NCBI GenBank assembly: GCA_040901765.1
Contig: JBBDYG010000015.1
Coordinates: forward strand, 62,001-126,000
Direction of reading: 5' to 3'
DNA from: JBBDYG01 sp040901765
GTDB lineage: Bacteria; Planctomycetota; Planctomycetia; Pirellulales; Lacipirellulaceae
DNA: 64,000 nucleotides
How positions within the stretch are numbered: position 1 is the stretch's first letter; each line of letters starts with the position of its first letter. Made by a program: the position numbers and the translations under genes. Below, piece after piece: positions 54,799 to 62,468 of this stretch. Under the pieces are notes generated by a model. That model was not told the origin of the DNA. It saw only the letters and a program-made list of their open reading frames with translations, and searched no databases.

Positions 54799-55925
54799 CT
54801 AACCTCGGCCACAATTTGCTCGACGCGGTGCGCTACCGCTTGTTCGATTTGTTCAGCACACGCGACGTAGGCCTCGTACGGGCTGCCGAGGGGATCCGCG
54901 ACGTCGCGCCCGCTCGCCAATAATACCGCCACCCGCTCGGCAACCTCCGGCCACTGGTTCAGTATGGTCTGGCGATGCCCGCGAGTCATCGTCAGTATGA
55001 GATCGGCATGACGCACCAGTTGCTCGGTCAGTTGCTGCGACTCGTGGCGAGTCAGGTCTAATCCCTTTTTATGCATGACCTGGACACCCTCGGGACTGGC
55101 CGGTGCGCCCGCGGCCGCGGAAATGCCGGCCGAGGCGACGATCACGCCGCGAGACTCAAGTTGTGCCTCGGCGCAGCCCAGGCGCTCGGCGAGTTGTCGC
55201 CGCAGGAACGCTTCGGCCATCGGGCTGCGGCAAGTGTTGCCCGTACAAACCACAACCACCAGATAGGACGTCAGCCGCTCCATGGTCGATTCCCGAACTA
55301 CTCCTTCGCGAAGGATTTCGAACTGATTGCCCGTCACGCGGACCACCGTCGAAGGTTGACGATACCGCGCCGGCCCGTCGTCGAGCACTAGCGCCAGGTG
55401 ATCCCCAACCGCCTCAACAACTCCTTTAGCATCGACTGCGTCCGGCTCGCCCGTGCGGTTGGCACTCGTTAAGGCAAGTGGCCCAGCGATCATCCGCAAA
55501 ACATCTTGCATGATCTTGCTGGCAGGCACCCGCAGGCCAACCCAACCCGCGGGAATCACAAACGGCCGAACTTCGACGGGCAGGTGGCTTGCCAAGCCTG
55601 GCTGTTCTCCGACTTCGACGACGAGCGTGACCGGCCCCGGCCAACAACGACGAGCCAGCCGCTGCGCGAGCGGCGACATGCTGGGGACGTAGTCGAGCGC
55701 CTCCGCCGCGCTTTTTATTGCGAGCGCAAAAGGCGACCCGTACCCGCGGCCCTTCGTAGCCGCCAACTTTTCGACCGCCGGCGCGTGGCACGCGCTGGCC
55801 CCGATACCGTACACTGTCTCCGTCGGAAAACCGACGAGTTGCCCTTCCACCAAGGCTTGCACCGCCCGATGGACCGTATCTCGGCTGTCCTCCGCCTGAC
55901 GAACGTCGATGATTCGGGGAGGCAT
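54789..55925 (-). CDS. YrdC (threonylcarbamoyl-AMP synthase) - low-molecular-weight phosphatase fusion
   Basis: 378 residues. Residues about 10-205 are a Sua5/YrdC/YwlC domain (GFPTETVYGIGASACHAPAV, then KGRGYGSPFALAI and GPLALTSANRTGEP), which makes threonylcarbamoyl-AMP for tRNA t6A37. Residues about 220-378 are a low-molecular-weight protein-tyrosine phosphatase with the C-x5-R loop Cys227-Arg233 (VCTGNTCRSPMAEAFL) and the acid Asp in DPLGSPYEAY near 351. In many bacteria the two are separate neighbouring genes. The ATG at 55925 starts the YrdC domain; the longer frame runs into the promoter region. The stop lies in a palindrome. Confidence 0.9.
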   Translation of the reverse strand: MPPRIIDVRQAEDSRDTVHRAVQALVEGQLVGFPTETVYGIGASACHAPAVEKLAATKGRGYGSPFALAIKSAAEALDYVPSMSPLAQRLARRCWPGPVTLVVEVGEQPGLASHLPVEVRPFVIPAGWVGLRVPASKIMQDVLRMIAGPLALTSANRTGEPDAVDAKGVVEAVGDHLALVLDDGPARYRQPSTVVRVTGNQFEILREGVVRESTMERLTSYLVVVVCTGNTCRSPMAEAFLRRQLAERLGCAEAQLESRGVIVASAGISAAAGAPASPEGVQVMHKKGLDLTRHESQQLTEQLVRHADLILTMTRGHRQTILNQWPEVAERVAVLLASGRDVADPLGSPYEAYVACAEQIEQAVAHRVEQIVAEVSGE

Positions 55926-55967
55926 CAACGGGGCGGCATGCGAAGGTGGGGGATCGTCAAACGATTC

Positions 55968-55997
55968 ACTATATCGGGGAAAAAACGCGACAGTCAA
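55968..55997 (-). promoter_or_regulatory. Candidate sigma-70 promoter for the YrdC-phosphatase gene
   Basis: On the minus strand: TTGACT (55997-55992), 18 bases, TATAGT (55973-55968), 42 bases before the start at 55925. Confidence 0.45.
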
Positions 55998-56015
55998 GCG
56001 TCGGAACGATATACT
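55987..56015 (+). promoter_or_regulatory. Candidate promoter for moxR, overlapping the divergent promoter
   Basis: GCGACA (55987-55992), 17 bases, TATACT (56010-56015). The -35 is weak. It shares bases with the minus-strand promoter, so the two transcripts may compete. Confidence 0.3.
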
Positions 56016-56116
56016 GAGTGTTCTAAGTCGTTGCTGCAACAGGAGTTCGGCAATTGGCCGTTTGAGTGCAGGTGGCCGCTACACGAATTCCGTTCTTTTG
56101 AGACAAAACGAAACAT

Positions 56117-57133
56117 ATGAGTATCGGCGATTCCATTGAAAAGCGGGCTCAGCAGTTTGCCGAACGTTACCAAGCCGTCTCCGGACAAATCGGCAAGGTC
56201 ATTGTCGGCCACCAGGAGATTGTCCACGGCGTCCTAACGTGCCTGTTCGTCGGCGGCCACTGCTTGCTGGAGGGCGTTCCCGGCCTGGGGAAGACGCTGC
56301 TGGTCCGTACGCTCGCGCAGACGCTCAATCTGCGGTTCTCGCGGATTCAGTTCACGCCCGATTTGATGCCGGCCGACATCCTTGGCACCAATCTGATCGT
56401 CGAAGACCCCGACGGCCGGCGGCGATTCGAGTTTCAAAAGGGGCCGCTGTTTACCCAGATTTGTCTGGCCGACGAAATTAACCGCGCCACGCCCAAAACC
56501 CAATCGGCCATGCTCGAAACGATGCAGGAAGGCTCCGTGAGCATCGCGGGTCAGGTGTTCAAACTCGACCCACCGTTTCTGGTGATGGCGACGCAAAACT
56601 CCATCGAACAGGAAGGCACCTATCCCCTGCCCGAAGCCCAGCTCGACCGGTTCATGTTCAAACTCGTGGTCGGCTATTCCAGTCGTGAGGAACTGGGGAC
56701 CATTTTGGACCGTACTACCAAGGGAATTACGGTCCAGCCGCAGCAGGTGATGGACGGAGCCGAAATCCTGCAGTGGCAGCAACTTGTTCGCGAGGTGATC
56801 ATTGCCCCCCACGTGCAGGATTACGTTGTGCGGCTGACGCTCGCGACGCATCCGGACGGCCAATTCGCGCCGCCAATCACGAACCAGTATTTCCGCTGGG
56901 GCAGCAGCCCCCGCGGCGCGCAGACCATCGCGCTGGCCGCCAAGGTGCGGGCGCTGCTGGCCGGGCGGTACAACGTCAGCTTCGAAGACGTGCGGCGAGC
57001 GTTCCTGCCCTCGCTGCGGCATCGCGTAATTCTGAATTTTGAAGCGGAGGCGGAGGGAATCGAGCCGGATAAGGTGCTGTTGGAAATCTTGCAGAAGGTG
57101 CCCGAGAAAGCGGAAGAGATCAAAGTGGCGTAG
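56117..57133 (+). CDS. MoxR family AAA ATPase
   Basis: 338 residues. It is an AAA+ chaperone-like ATPase of the MoxR type. Walker A GVPGLGKTLLVRTLA, Walker B ICLADEINRATPKTQSAMLE, sensor-type TQNSIEQEGTYPLPEAQLDR, and a C-terminal lid. It is the first gene of the MoxR-DUF58-VWA cluster, whose proteins in other bacteria help assemble or fold metalloenzymes or envelope complexes (Bat/aerotolerance type). The ATG at 56117 is followed by SIGDSIEKRA; no strong ribosome-binding site is visible. Confidence 0.93.
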   Translation: MSIGDSIEKRAQQFAERYQAVSGQIGKVIVGHQEIVHGVLTCLFVGGHCLLEGVPGLGKTLLVRTLAQTLNLRFSRIQFTPDLMPADILGTNLIVEDPDGRRRFEFQKGPLFTQICLADEINRATPKTQSAMLETMQEGSVSIAGQVFKLDPPFLVMATQNSIEQEGTYPLPEAQLDRFMFKLVVGYSSREELGTILDRTTKGITVQPQQVMDGAEILQWQQLVREVIIAPHVQDYVVRLTLATHPDGQFAPPITNQYFRWGSSPRGAQTIALAAKVRALLAGRYNVSFEDVRRAFLPSLRHRVILNFEAEAEGIEPDKVLLEILQKVPEKAEEIKVA

Positions 57134-57196
57134 CATAGTAGTAGTCGTCTTGCTCCGCGAGACGACCGTCCACACGCGGAGCGTGTGGACTACTAT
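57131..57196. repeat. TAGTAG cruciform element between moxR and the DUF58 gene
   Basis: An outer stem (TAGTAG / CTACTA) encloses two hairpins, GTCGTCT...AGACGAC and GTCCACAC...GTGTGGAC. It begins directly at the moxR TAG stop. Confidence 0.8.
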
Positions 57197-57218
57197 GCGT
57201 CCACTTTTCGAACCACCA

Positions 57219-58109
57219 ATGCCTGTCACCGAATCCACTCTGCTGCCGCCCGAACTCATGGCGCAGCTCCAGCGCTTGGAGCTCGTCACGCGCAAGGTGT
57301 TTCGCGGTCGGATGAAGGGCGAGCGCCGCAGTAAGCGCAAAGGTGAGAGCGTCGAGTTCGCCGACTTTCGTAACTATGTGCCGGGTGACGATCTACGGCG
57401 GCTCGACTGGAATCTGTACGCTCGGCTCGATCGGCTGATTCTGAAGCTCTTTCTCGAAGAGCAGGATCTGCACTTCTACACGCTCATCGACACCAGCATG
57501 TCGATGGACTTTGGCGAACCGACAAAGCTGCAGTATGCAAAGCAACTGGCGGCGGCACTGGGGTTCATCGGGTTAACGCGCTCGGACCGGGTCTGCATTG
57601 AAACGATCGGCCAACCCGCCGGCCAGCTTGGACCGGTGCTGCGCGGTCGCAAGAGCGTCTGGCGGATGTTGGAATATCTCGACGCGATCGAGCCAGGCCA
57701 GAATAGCTCCTTAGCCGAAGGCGTGCGGCGATTCTGTTTGCGACGCCGCGGCAAAGGAGTTTTAGTGCTGATTGGCGACCTGCTCGACAAAAACGGCTAC
57801 GAAGAGGCGTTGCGGTACCTCGTGGCCCAGCAAATGGATGTTTACGTGATTCAAGTTCTCAGCCAGGAAGAGTTGCATCCGGACGTGAAGGGCGACCTGC
57901 GATTAGTCGACTGCGAGGATGACGATGTTGCGGAGATCACCGTCAGCGCGCCGCTCTTAAAGCGTTATCAACAGACACTGGCGGCGTTTACAGGCGGCGT
58001 GCAGGAATTCTGCTCACGGCGCGGGATGAATTACATCTTGGCCCACAATGGGCTGCCGGTGCAACAGTTGATTGCGACCTATCTGCGCGGGCGGGGGCTG
58101 GTGCGGTAA
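57219..58109 (+). CDS. DUF58 protein
   Basis: 296 residues. The DUF58 hallmark EFADFRNYVPGDDLRRLDWN and LEEQDLHFYTLIDTSMSM (a MIDAS-like DTSMS, as in VWA folds) are present. No membrane segment is seen, so it is a cytosolic partner of the MoxR ATPase and the downstream VWA protein. The ATG at 57219 (MPVTESTLLPPELM) is used; ATG 57195 lies in the repeat, and a much longer frame to 57039 overlaps moxR and is not plausible. Confidence 0.9.
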   Translation: MPVTESTLLPPELMAQLQRLELVTRKVFRGRMKGERRSKRKGESVEFADFRNYVPGDDLRRLDWNLYARLDRLILKLFLEEQDLHFYTLIDTSMSMDFGEPTKLQYAKQLAAALGFIGLTRSDRVCIETIGQPAGQLGPVLRGRKSVWRMLEYLDAIEPGQNSSLAEGVRRFCLRRRGKGVLVLIGDLLDKNGYEEALRYLVAQQMDVYVIQVLSQEELHPDVKGDLRLVDCEDDDVAEITVSAPLLKRYQQTLAAFTGGVQEFCSRRGMNYILAHNGLPVQQLIATYLRGRGLVR

Positions 58110-58112
58110 GGA

Positions 58113-58203
58113 ATAGGTATCGGCTGTCGGCCATCGGCTATCAGCCAGAAAAAGCATGCGCCATTCTCTGGCCGACAGCCGATAGCCAATAGCCGACAGC
58201 CTC
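58113..58203. repeat. GGCTGTCGGC palindrome between the DUF58 and VWA genes
   Basis: ATCGGCTGTCGGCCATCGGC, TATCAGCCAG, then CTGGCCGACAGCCGATAGCC and AATAGCCGACAGCCT. The words pair across a long stem. It probably shapes the mRNA between the two operon genes. Confidence 0.75.
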
Positions 58204-58209
58204 AACATA

Positions 58210-60279
58210 ATGAACGACTTGTTCCGCAACACACTGTCTCCCGCGCAGTGGGCCTTGTTGGCCGCCGTGCCGGTGGCGATTCTTGCGCTTTATTTTCTGA
58301 AGCTCAAGCGGCAGCCGGTCGAGGTGCCGAGCACGTATCTGTGGCGGAAGGCGATCGAAGACCTGCACGTGAACAGCTTCTGGCAGCGGCTGCGCAAGAG
58401 CCTGCTGTTGTTCTTGCAGCTCTTGGCCGTGGCGCTCGCGGTGCTTGCGCTCCTGCGGCCGGGCTGGGAGGGGACCAAGCTCGAAGGACAGCGGTTCCTG
58501 TTTCTCATAGACAACTCTGCCAGCATGTCGGCCCGCGATGTAAATGGGGTCACCCGGCTCGACGCGGCGAAAGAACAGGTGGCGGCGCTGATCGAACAGA
58601 TGGATTCCGGCATGACCGCGATGATCGTGAGTTTTGCCGACGACCCGCGCGTGGTTCAGGAATTCACCGACGATACGCGTCTGCTGCGCGAGCGACTGGC
58701 AACGATCGGGCCTACGTTCCGTGGAACCAATCTGCGCGAAGCCCTAAAGCTTGCCGCAGGAATGTCGAGCTTGGGCGCCGTATTGGCGGCCGACGATGAA
58801 TCCGAATCACCGGAGAAATTGCCCGCGGACGAAACGGCGACGGCATACATCTACAGTGATGGGCGGTTTCCTGAGGTGAAGAACTTTCGGCTCGGGCGAC
58901 TCAATCCAATTTACGTGCCCCTTGGAACCAAAGAGGCGCGCAACGTGGCGCTTACCGCGTTCAGCACACGTCGAAGCGAGATTCGTCCCGAGGAACGTCA
59001 AGCGTTTGTGCAGGTGACGAACTTCACGGACGAACCCGCAACGGTTATTGCCGAAATTCGCTTGTCGGGAGAGTTTCTCGATGCGAAGGAAATCGAAGTG
59101 CCGGCCGGTGACTCCGCGGGCGCAACCTTCCCGCTGGCCGACGCCCCGGCGGGTGCGCTCGAGGTCCGGCTCAGCGGTGCCGGCTTGGAGAGGGACGTGC
59201 TCGTGAGCGACAATCGCGGGTATGCAGCGCTCAACGACGCACCGCCGGGCCGAGTGCTGGTGGTCACGCCGGGCAATGTCGCGCTGGAAACTTCGCTGGC
59301 GACCGAGCGGGCCAAACGATTGGCAACCATCGAGTTTGCGAAACCCGAGTTGCTCACGCAGAAAGAGCATCAGCAATTGGCTGACTCCGGCGCGTACAGC
59401 CTGATTATCTACGATCAATGTGCGCCCGAGAAAATGCCCCGCGCTAATACGCTGTTTGTCGGCACGGCACCGCCGATTGATTCCTGGAAGGCGACGGCTT
59501 CGAGCCCATCCGAGGCACCCCCCGCCGAAGCGGCCGCGGCCGGCACCGTCTCGCTGCCGCAGATTATCGACTGGAATCGAGCACACCCGCTGCTGGCGAA
59601 CGTGGAATTCGGGAACATCGGCATCCTTACGAGCAACATTCTGCCCATTCCGCAGGGGGGAGCGTCGCTGATCGATTCCACCGGCGGAACGCTATTTGCA
59701 ATTGCTCCCCGCGATAGTTTCGAGGACGCGGTGCTCGGGTTTCCCATCGTGTCGGTCGGCGAGGGCGGGCAGGCGATTAACACAAATTGGCCTCGGAGGC
59801 ATAGCTTCCCAACGTTTTGGTTGAACGTGCTCGAATATTTTGTGGGCCAAGCGGATGATTTAGCGTCGCCCAATTCGACCCCCGGTCAGCCAGTTGAGTT
59901 GCGGACGACGGCGTCGGCGAGCACCTTGACGGTCGTTGCCCCCAATGGCGAGCGCGTTGAACTGCAGCGTCAAAGCTTAGAACCGTTCCAGTTTCACCAA
60001 ACGGAGCAGCCGGGCGTGTACGAAGTGGTTGAACAAGGCCAAGTGACCAGTCGCTTTGCGGTAAACTTGTTCGACCGGCAAGAGAGCGACGTGGGACTTC
60101 GGCCTAGTGGCGACAGCGATATCGAGGGTGGCACTAAGGAGCTACGAATCGGCGAAACGGCCGTCCCGGCCGAGGGCCTCACGCCGGCCCGCCGGGAGTT
60201 GTGGCGGCCATTGTTGCTGGCCGCCTTGTTGGTGCTGATGGTCGAGTGGTATATCTACAATCGGCGCGTGTACGTGTAG
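58210..60279 (+). CDS. BatA/VWA-domain membrane protein
   Basis: 689 residues. An N-terminal BatA-type region with two helices (LLAAVPVAILALYFLKL and LLLFLQLLAVALAVLALL), a VWA domain from about residue 90 with the MIDAS motif DNSAS in FLIDNSASMSARD, a long periplasmic beta-rich region (about 260-640), and a C-terminal helix (LLLAALLVLMVEWYIYNR). It is the third gene of the MoxR-DUF58-VWA operon and is likely its membrane anchor. No enzymatic function is inferred. Confidence 0.88.
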   Translation: MNDLFRNTLSPAQWALLAAVPVAILALYFLKLKRQPVEVPSTYLWRKAIEDLHVNSFWQRLRKSLLLFLQLLAVALAVLALLRPGWEGTKLEGQRFLFLIDNSASMSARDVNGVTRLDAAKEQVAALIEQMDSGMTAMIVSFADDPRVVQEFTDDTRLLRERLATIGPTFRGTNLREALKLAAGMSSLGAVLAADDESESPEKLPADETATAYIYSDGRFPEVKNFRLGRLNPIYVPLGTKEARNVALTAFSTRRSEIRPEERQAFVQVTNFTDEPATVIAEIRLSGEFLDAKEIEVPAGDSAGATFPLADAPAGALEVRLSGAGLERDVLVSDNRGYAALNDAPPGRVLVVTPGNVALETSLATERAKRLATIEFAKPELLTQKEHQQLADSGAYSLIIYDQCAPEKMPRANTLFVGTAPPIDSWKATASSPSEAPPAEAAAAGTVSLPQIIDWNRAHPLLANVEFGNIGILTSNILPIPQGGASLIDSTGGTLFAIAPRDSFEDAVLGFPIVSVGEGGQAINTNWPRRHSFPTFWLNVLEYFVGQADDLASPNSTPGQPVELRTTASASTLTVVAPNGERVELQRQSLEPFQFHQTEQPGVYEVVEQGQVTSRFAVNLFDRQESDVGLRPSGDSDIEGGTKELRIGETAVPAEGLTPARRELWRPLLLAALLVLMVEWYIYNRRVYV

Positions 60280-60287
60280 GCGGTGAC

Positions 60288-60378
60288 TGGGAGTGAGTGA
60301 GTAGGTGAGTAGGTGAGTATGTGAGTAGGTGCAGAATGAGTGATAAATTACATACTCACTTACTCACTTACTCACCAA
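60288..60378. repeat. GTGAGTAG palindrome
   Basis: Six GTGAGTAG/GTGAGTA units on the left are answered by CATACTCACTTACTCACTTA and CTCACC on the right. The same unit is seen at the ends of genes at 54789 and 61900. Confidence 0.75.
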
Positions 60379-60394
60379 ACACAGGCTGGCTCCG

Positions 60395-61135
60395 ATGAGT
60401 TTCAAGACGACTAGCAAGCCCCGGAAAAACCGGCCTGTCGACGATCGACCCCGCAGTGTCGTCAAGCGGATCGTCGAGGATGACTTTATCAAGCGGGTCA
60501 GCTACGAAGAGTACCGCGAGAAAGTCCGCGACGTCTACAGCGGTCCGCAAGGGGCGTTGCTCACGACCGCCAGTTATTTATCGCTCCACATTCCGCTCGG
60601 CGAACGGCTCTTTCGCACGCGGCAGTTCGATCCCCGCGGGATGAAATCGATCCTCGACGTGGGCAGCGGCGCAGGGCAGCTTGCCCATCACGCATTGAAG
60701 TATTCCGATCCCGGCACCCGGGTCACGTGTGTCGATCTTTCCCACCGCATGCTGTGCCGCGCGCGGCAGCGGCTCAAGAGCGATCGCCCCGACTACGCCG
60801 CCGCCGATCTCACGGAGCTGCCGTTCGCCGACGAGTCGTTCGACGGCGTGACTTGCGGCTATGTCTTGGAACACGTGCCCAAGCCCGAATTGGGACTGGC
60901 GGAACTGGCCCGGGTGATGCGGCCGGGCGGTCGGTTGTTGCTGCTGGCGACGGAGGATACATTCTCCGGCGCTTGGACGAGTCGCCTGTGGCACTGCCGC
61001 ACTTACAATCGCCGCGAGCTTCGCGAGCTAAGCGAATCGATGGGCCTCCGCTGGAACCGAGAGCTGTGGTTCACCCCGCTGCACCGCGTATTTCGCGCGG
61101 GCGGCATCTGCGTGGAAATCATCAAAGCCGGCTGA
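60395..61135 (+). CDS. Class I SAM-dependent methyltransferase
   Basis: 246 residues. After a basic N-terminal segment (about residues 1-45), a Rossmann methyltransferase core follows: motif I ILDVGSGAGQLAHHALKY, motif II VTCVDLSHRMLCRARQRL, motif III AAADLTELPFADESFDGVTC, motif IV GYVLEHVPKPELGLAELARV and MRPGGRLLLLATEDTFSG. It looks like the Methyltransf_11 type acting on a small molecule or lipid. Substrate unknown. Separated from the VWA gene by a GTGAGTAG palindrome. Confidence 0.85.
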   Translation: MSFKTTSKPRKNRPVDDRPRSVVKRIVEDDFIKRVSYEEYREKVRDVYSGPQGALLTTASYLSLHIPLGERLFRTRQFDPRGMKSILDVGSGAGQLAHHALKYSDPGTRVTCVDLSHRMLCRARQRLKSDRPDYAAADLTELPFADESFDGVTCGYVLEHVPKPELGLAELARVMRPGGRLLLLATEDTFSGAWTSRLWHCRTYNRRELRELSESMGLRWNRELWFTPLHRVFRAGGICVEIIKAG

Positions 61136-61177
61136 GTCATGTTTAGCCGCGCTCGCTTGCGACGCGCTCTCTCCGTG

Positions 61178-61259
61178 GGTGGCACGCCCTGAGTCTTCGA
61201 AGGGCGTGGTCTTTGATCACCGCCCCACGCCCTTCGCAAAGCTTTAGGGCGTGCCACCC
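61178..61259. repeat. Palindromic element, family GGGTGGCACGCCC (copy 2)
   Basis: GTGGGTGGCACGCCCTGAGT, then AGGGCGTGG, CCACGCCCTTCGCAAAG, and AGGGCGTGCCACCC. Same layout as 5162-5246. Confidence 0.85.
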
Positions 61260-61354
61260 TTGAAGTGCATGGGCCGGTGGACGAAGCGCCAAGTTGCGCT
61301 GTACGATCAGTCGAACCGAGATTTAACCTATCGGCCCAAACCCACGAGAAGGCC

Positions 61355-61900
61355 ATGGACCTACCGCTGCTTGCCGACTCCCCCGTCCCAACCCTCGATG
61401 GCGCTTACTGGATCGCGCTCCTTTCCCGGGTGCTGCATACCACGTTTGGGGCGATTCTGCTCGGCGGTATGGTTTATTTGCGTTTAATGTTCGCTCGCTC
61501 GGTGGAAAGTTCATCCGATTCGGGCACGGCGTGCTTCAACGATCGCCGGGCGCTCTGGGCGCGGTGCGTGGCGATCGCCACCGTCGTGCTGATCGCCACG
61601 GGCCTGTACAACTACCTCGCGATGCGGGGCGACTACGAGCGGTTGCCCGGGCCTTATCACATGCTGTTCGGCATCAAGTTCCTGCTGGCGTTCGGCGTGT
61701 TTTTCATCGCCGCCGCCGTCGCGGGCCGCAAGCCGCTGGCCGATCGCATGCGCCAGAAAATGAGGATGTGGCTCAACCTAGGAATCGCGCTGGCGGTTGC
61801 CATCTTTGTGCTCGGCGCCGCGATGCGATCTTTTCAAAAGATTCCCAAATCGGTCGAACCCAGCGAGCCAATTCCCGTCGCCCAATCGGATGTCAGGTGA
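61355..61900 (+). CDS. CopD-like four-helix membrane protein
   Basis: 181 residues with four or five helices: VLHTTFGAILLGGMVYLRLM, ARCVAIATVVLIATGLYNYL, LFGIKFLLAFGVFFIAAAVA and LGIALAVAIFVLGAAMRSF. The layout and the RVLHTTFGAILLGG helix with a His resemble CopD/DUF2214-like integral membrane proteins, sometimes linked to copper or heme, but metal ligands are few. GAGAAGG before the ATG at 61355 is a good ribosome-binding site. Stop TGA lies in a GTGAGTAG repeat. Confidence 0.65.
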   Translation: MDLPLLADSPVPTLDGAYWIALLSRVLHTTFGAILLGGMVYLRLMFARSVESSSDSGTACFNDRRALWARCVAIATVVLIATGLYNYLAMRGDYERLPGPYHMLFGIKFLLAFGVFFIAAAVAGRKPLADRMRQKMRMWLNLGIALAVAIFVLGAAMRSFQKIPKSVEPSEPIPVAQSDVR

Positions 61901-61983
61901 GTAGGTGAGTAAGCCGCGACGCGGAGCCGAGTCCTCGAAGCGCAGCGGAGCGCATTGCCCCGGATCATAACAAGGTTGCCTTC

Positions 61984-62154
61984 ATGGACAAGAAAGCCAA
62001 GAAACGCATCGACTTGCTACGCAAGAAGATCACCGACCTTCAGCCGCGGCTGGCCGGCGCCAAGCAACAAATGGACGACCCGCGCGAAGTGAAGCTTCTG
62101 GAAGAGCAAATCGCCGCCGCGCTGCAGGAGATCGAGAAGCTAAAAGCTTCATAA
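61984..62154 (+). CDS. Small charged coiled-coil protein
   Basis: 56 residues: MDKKAKKRIDLLRKKITDLQ, then a charged helix with KQQMDDPREVKLLEEQIAAA and ALQEIEKLKAS. Entirely Lys/Glu/Gln-rich helix without aromatic residues, so a short coiled coil, probably a dimer. AAGG nine bases upstream of the ATG at 61984 supports it. The strict codon-level pattern (heptads of Leu/Ile) argues that it is a real gene rather than chance. Function unknown. Confidence 0.6.
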   Translation: MDKKAKKRIDLLRKKITDLQPRLAGAKQQMDDPREVKLLEEQIAAALQEIEKLKAS

Positions 62155-62183
62155 AGCCGCGACCGGTGGTCGCGGTGCTTCAG

Positions 62184-62384
62184 CTAGACCACATCGATCG
62201 GATACGTGGTGATCCCAGCCTTGCCCTCCACCGTAAAGCGAATACCCTGGCCAGCCAAAAGTCCAAGCACGGCCTGCGGCACGAGAGTTGTTCCGTCGTC
62301 AAACGACTTGAACGAGCACCGCCCGGCAAGAAAACCGAGCGCTGCGGCTTCGGTGGCCGAATCGGGGAATTGAATGCGAATCAT
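62184..62384 (-). CDS. 66-residue hypothetical protein, possibly leaderless
   Basis: It starts MIRIQFPDSATEAAALGFLA and continues GRCSFKSFDDGTTLVPQAVL. It is soluble, with no signal peptide, and family is unrecognised. The ATG at 62384 is only six bases from a perfect -10 box (TATAAT), so the mRNA probably begins at or within a base or two of the start codon and would be translated without a ribosome-binding site. Lies downstream of the coiled-coil gene on the same strand. Confidence 0.55.
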   Translation of the reverse strand: MIRIQFPDSATEAAALGFLAGRCSFKSFDDGTTLVPQAVLGLLAGQGIRFTVEGKAGITTYPIDVV

Positions 62385-62390
62385 ACATGG

Positions 62391-62418
62391 ATTATATTAC
62401 ATGTTCGCCGTTCATCAA
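62391..62418 (-). promoter_or_regulatory. Sigma-70 promoter giving a leaderless start
   Basis: On the minus strand: TTGATG (62418-62413), 16 bases, TATAAT (62396-62391), then six bases to the ATG. Confidence 0.5.
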
Positions 62419-62468
62419 CCTGGAAGTGCGTCGCTCTGCTGGACAAAGCCAGCCGTGGCACCCGAATT

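Noticed and set aside
57039..57218. Long N-terminal extension of the DUF58 protein
   Set aside because: It overlaps the end of moxR in another frame and then runs through a palindromic repeat; the conserved domain starts after 57219.
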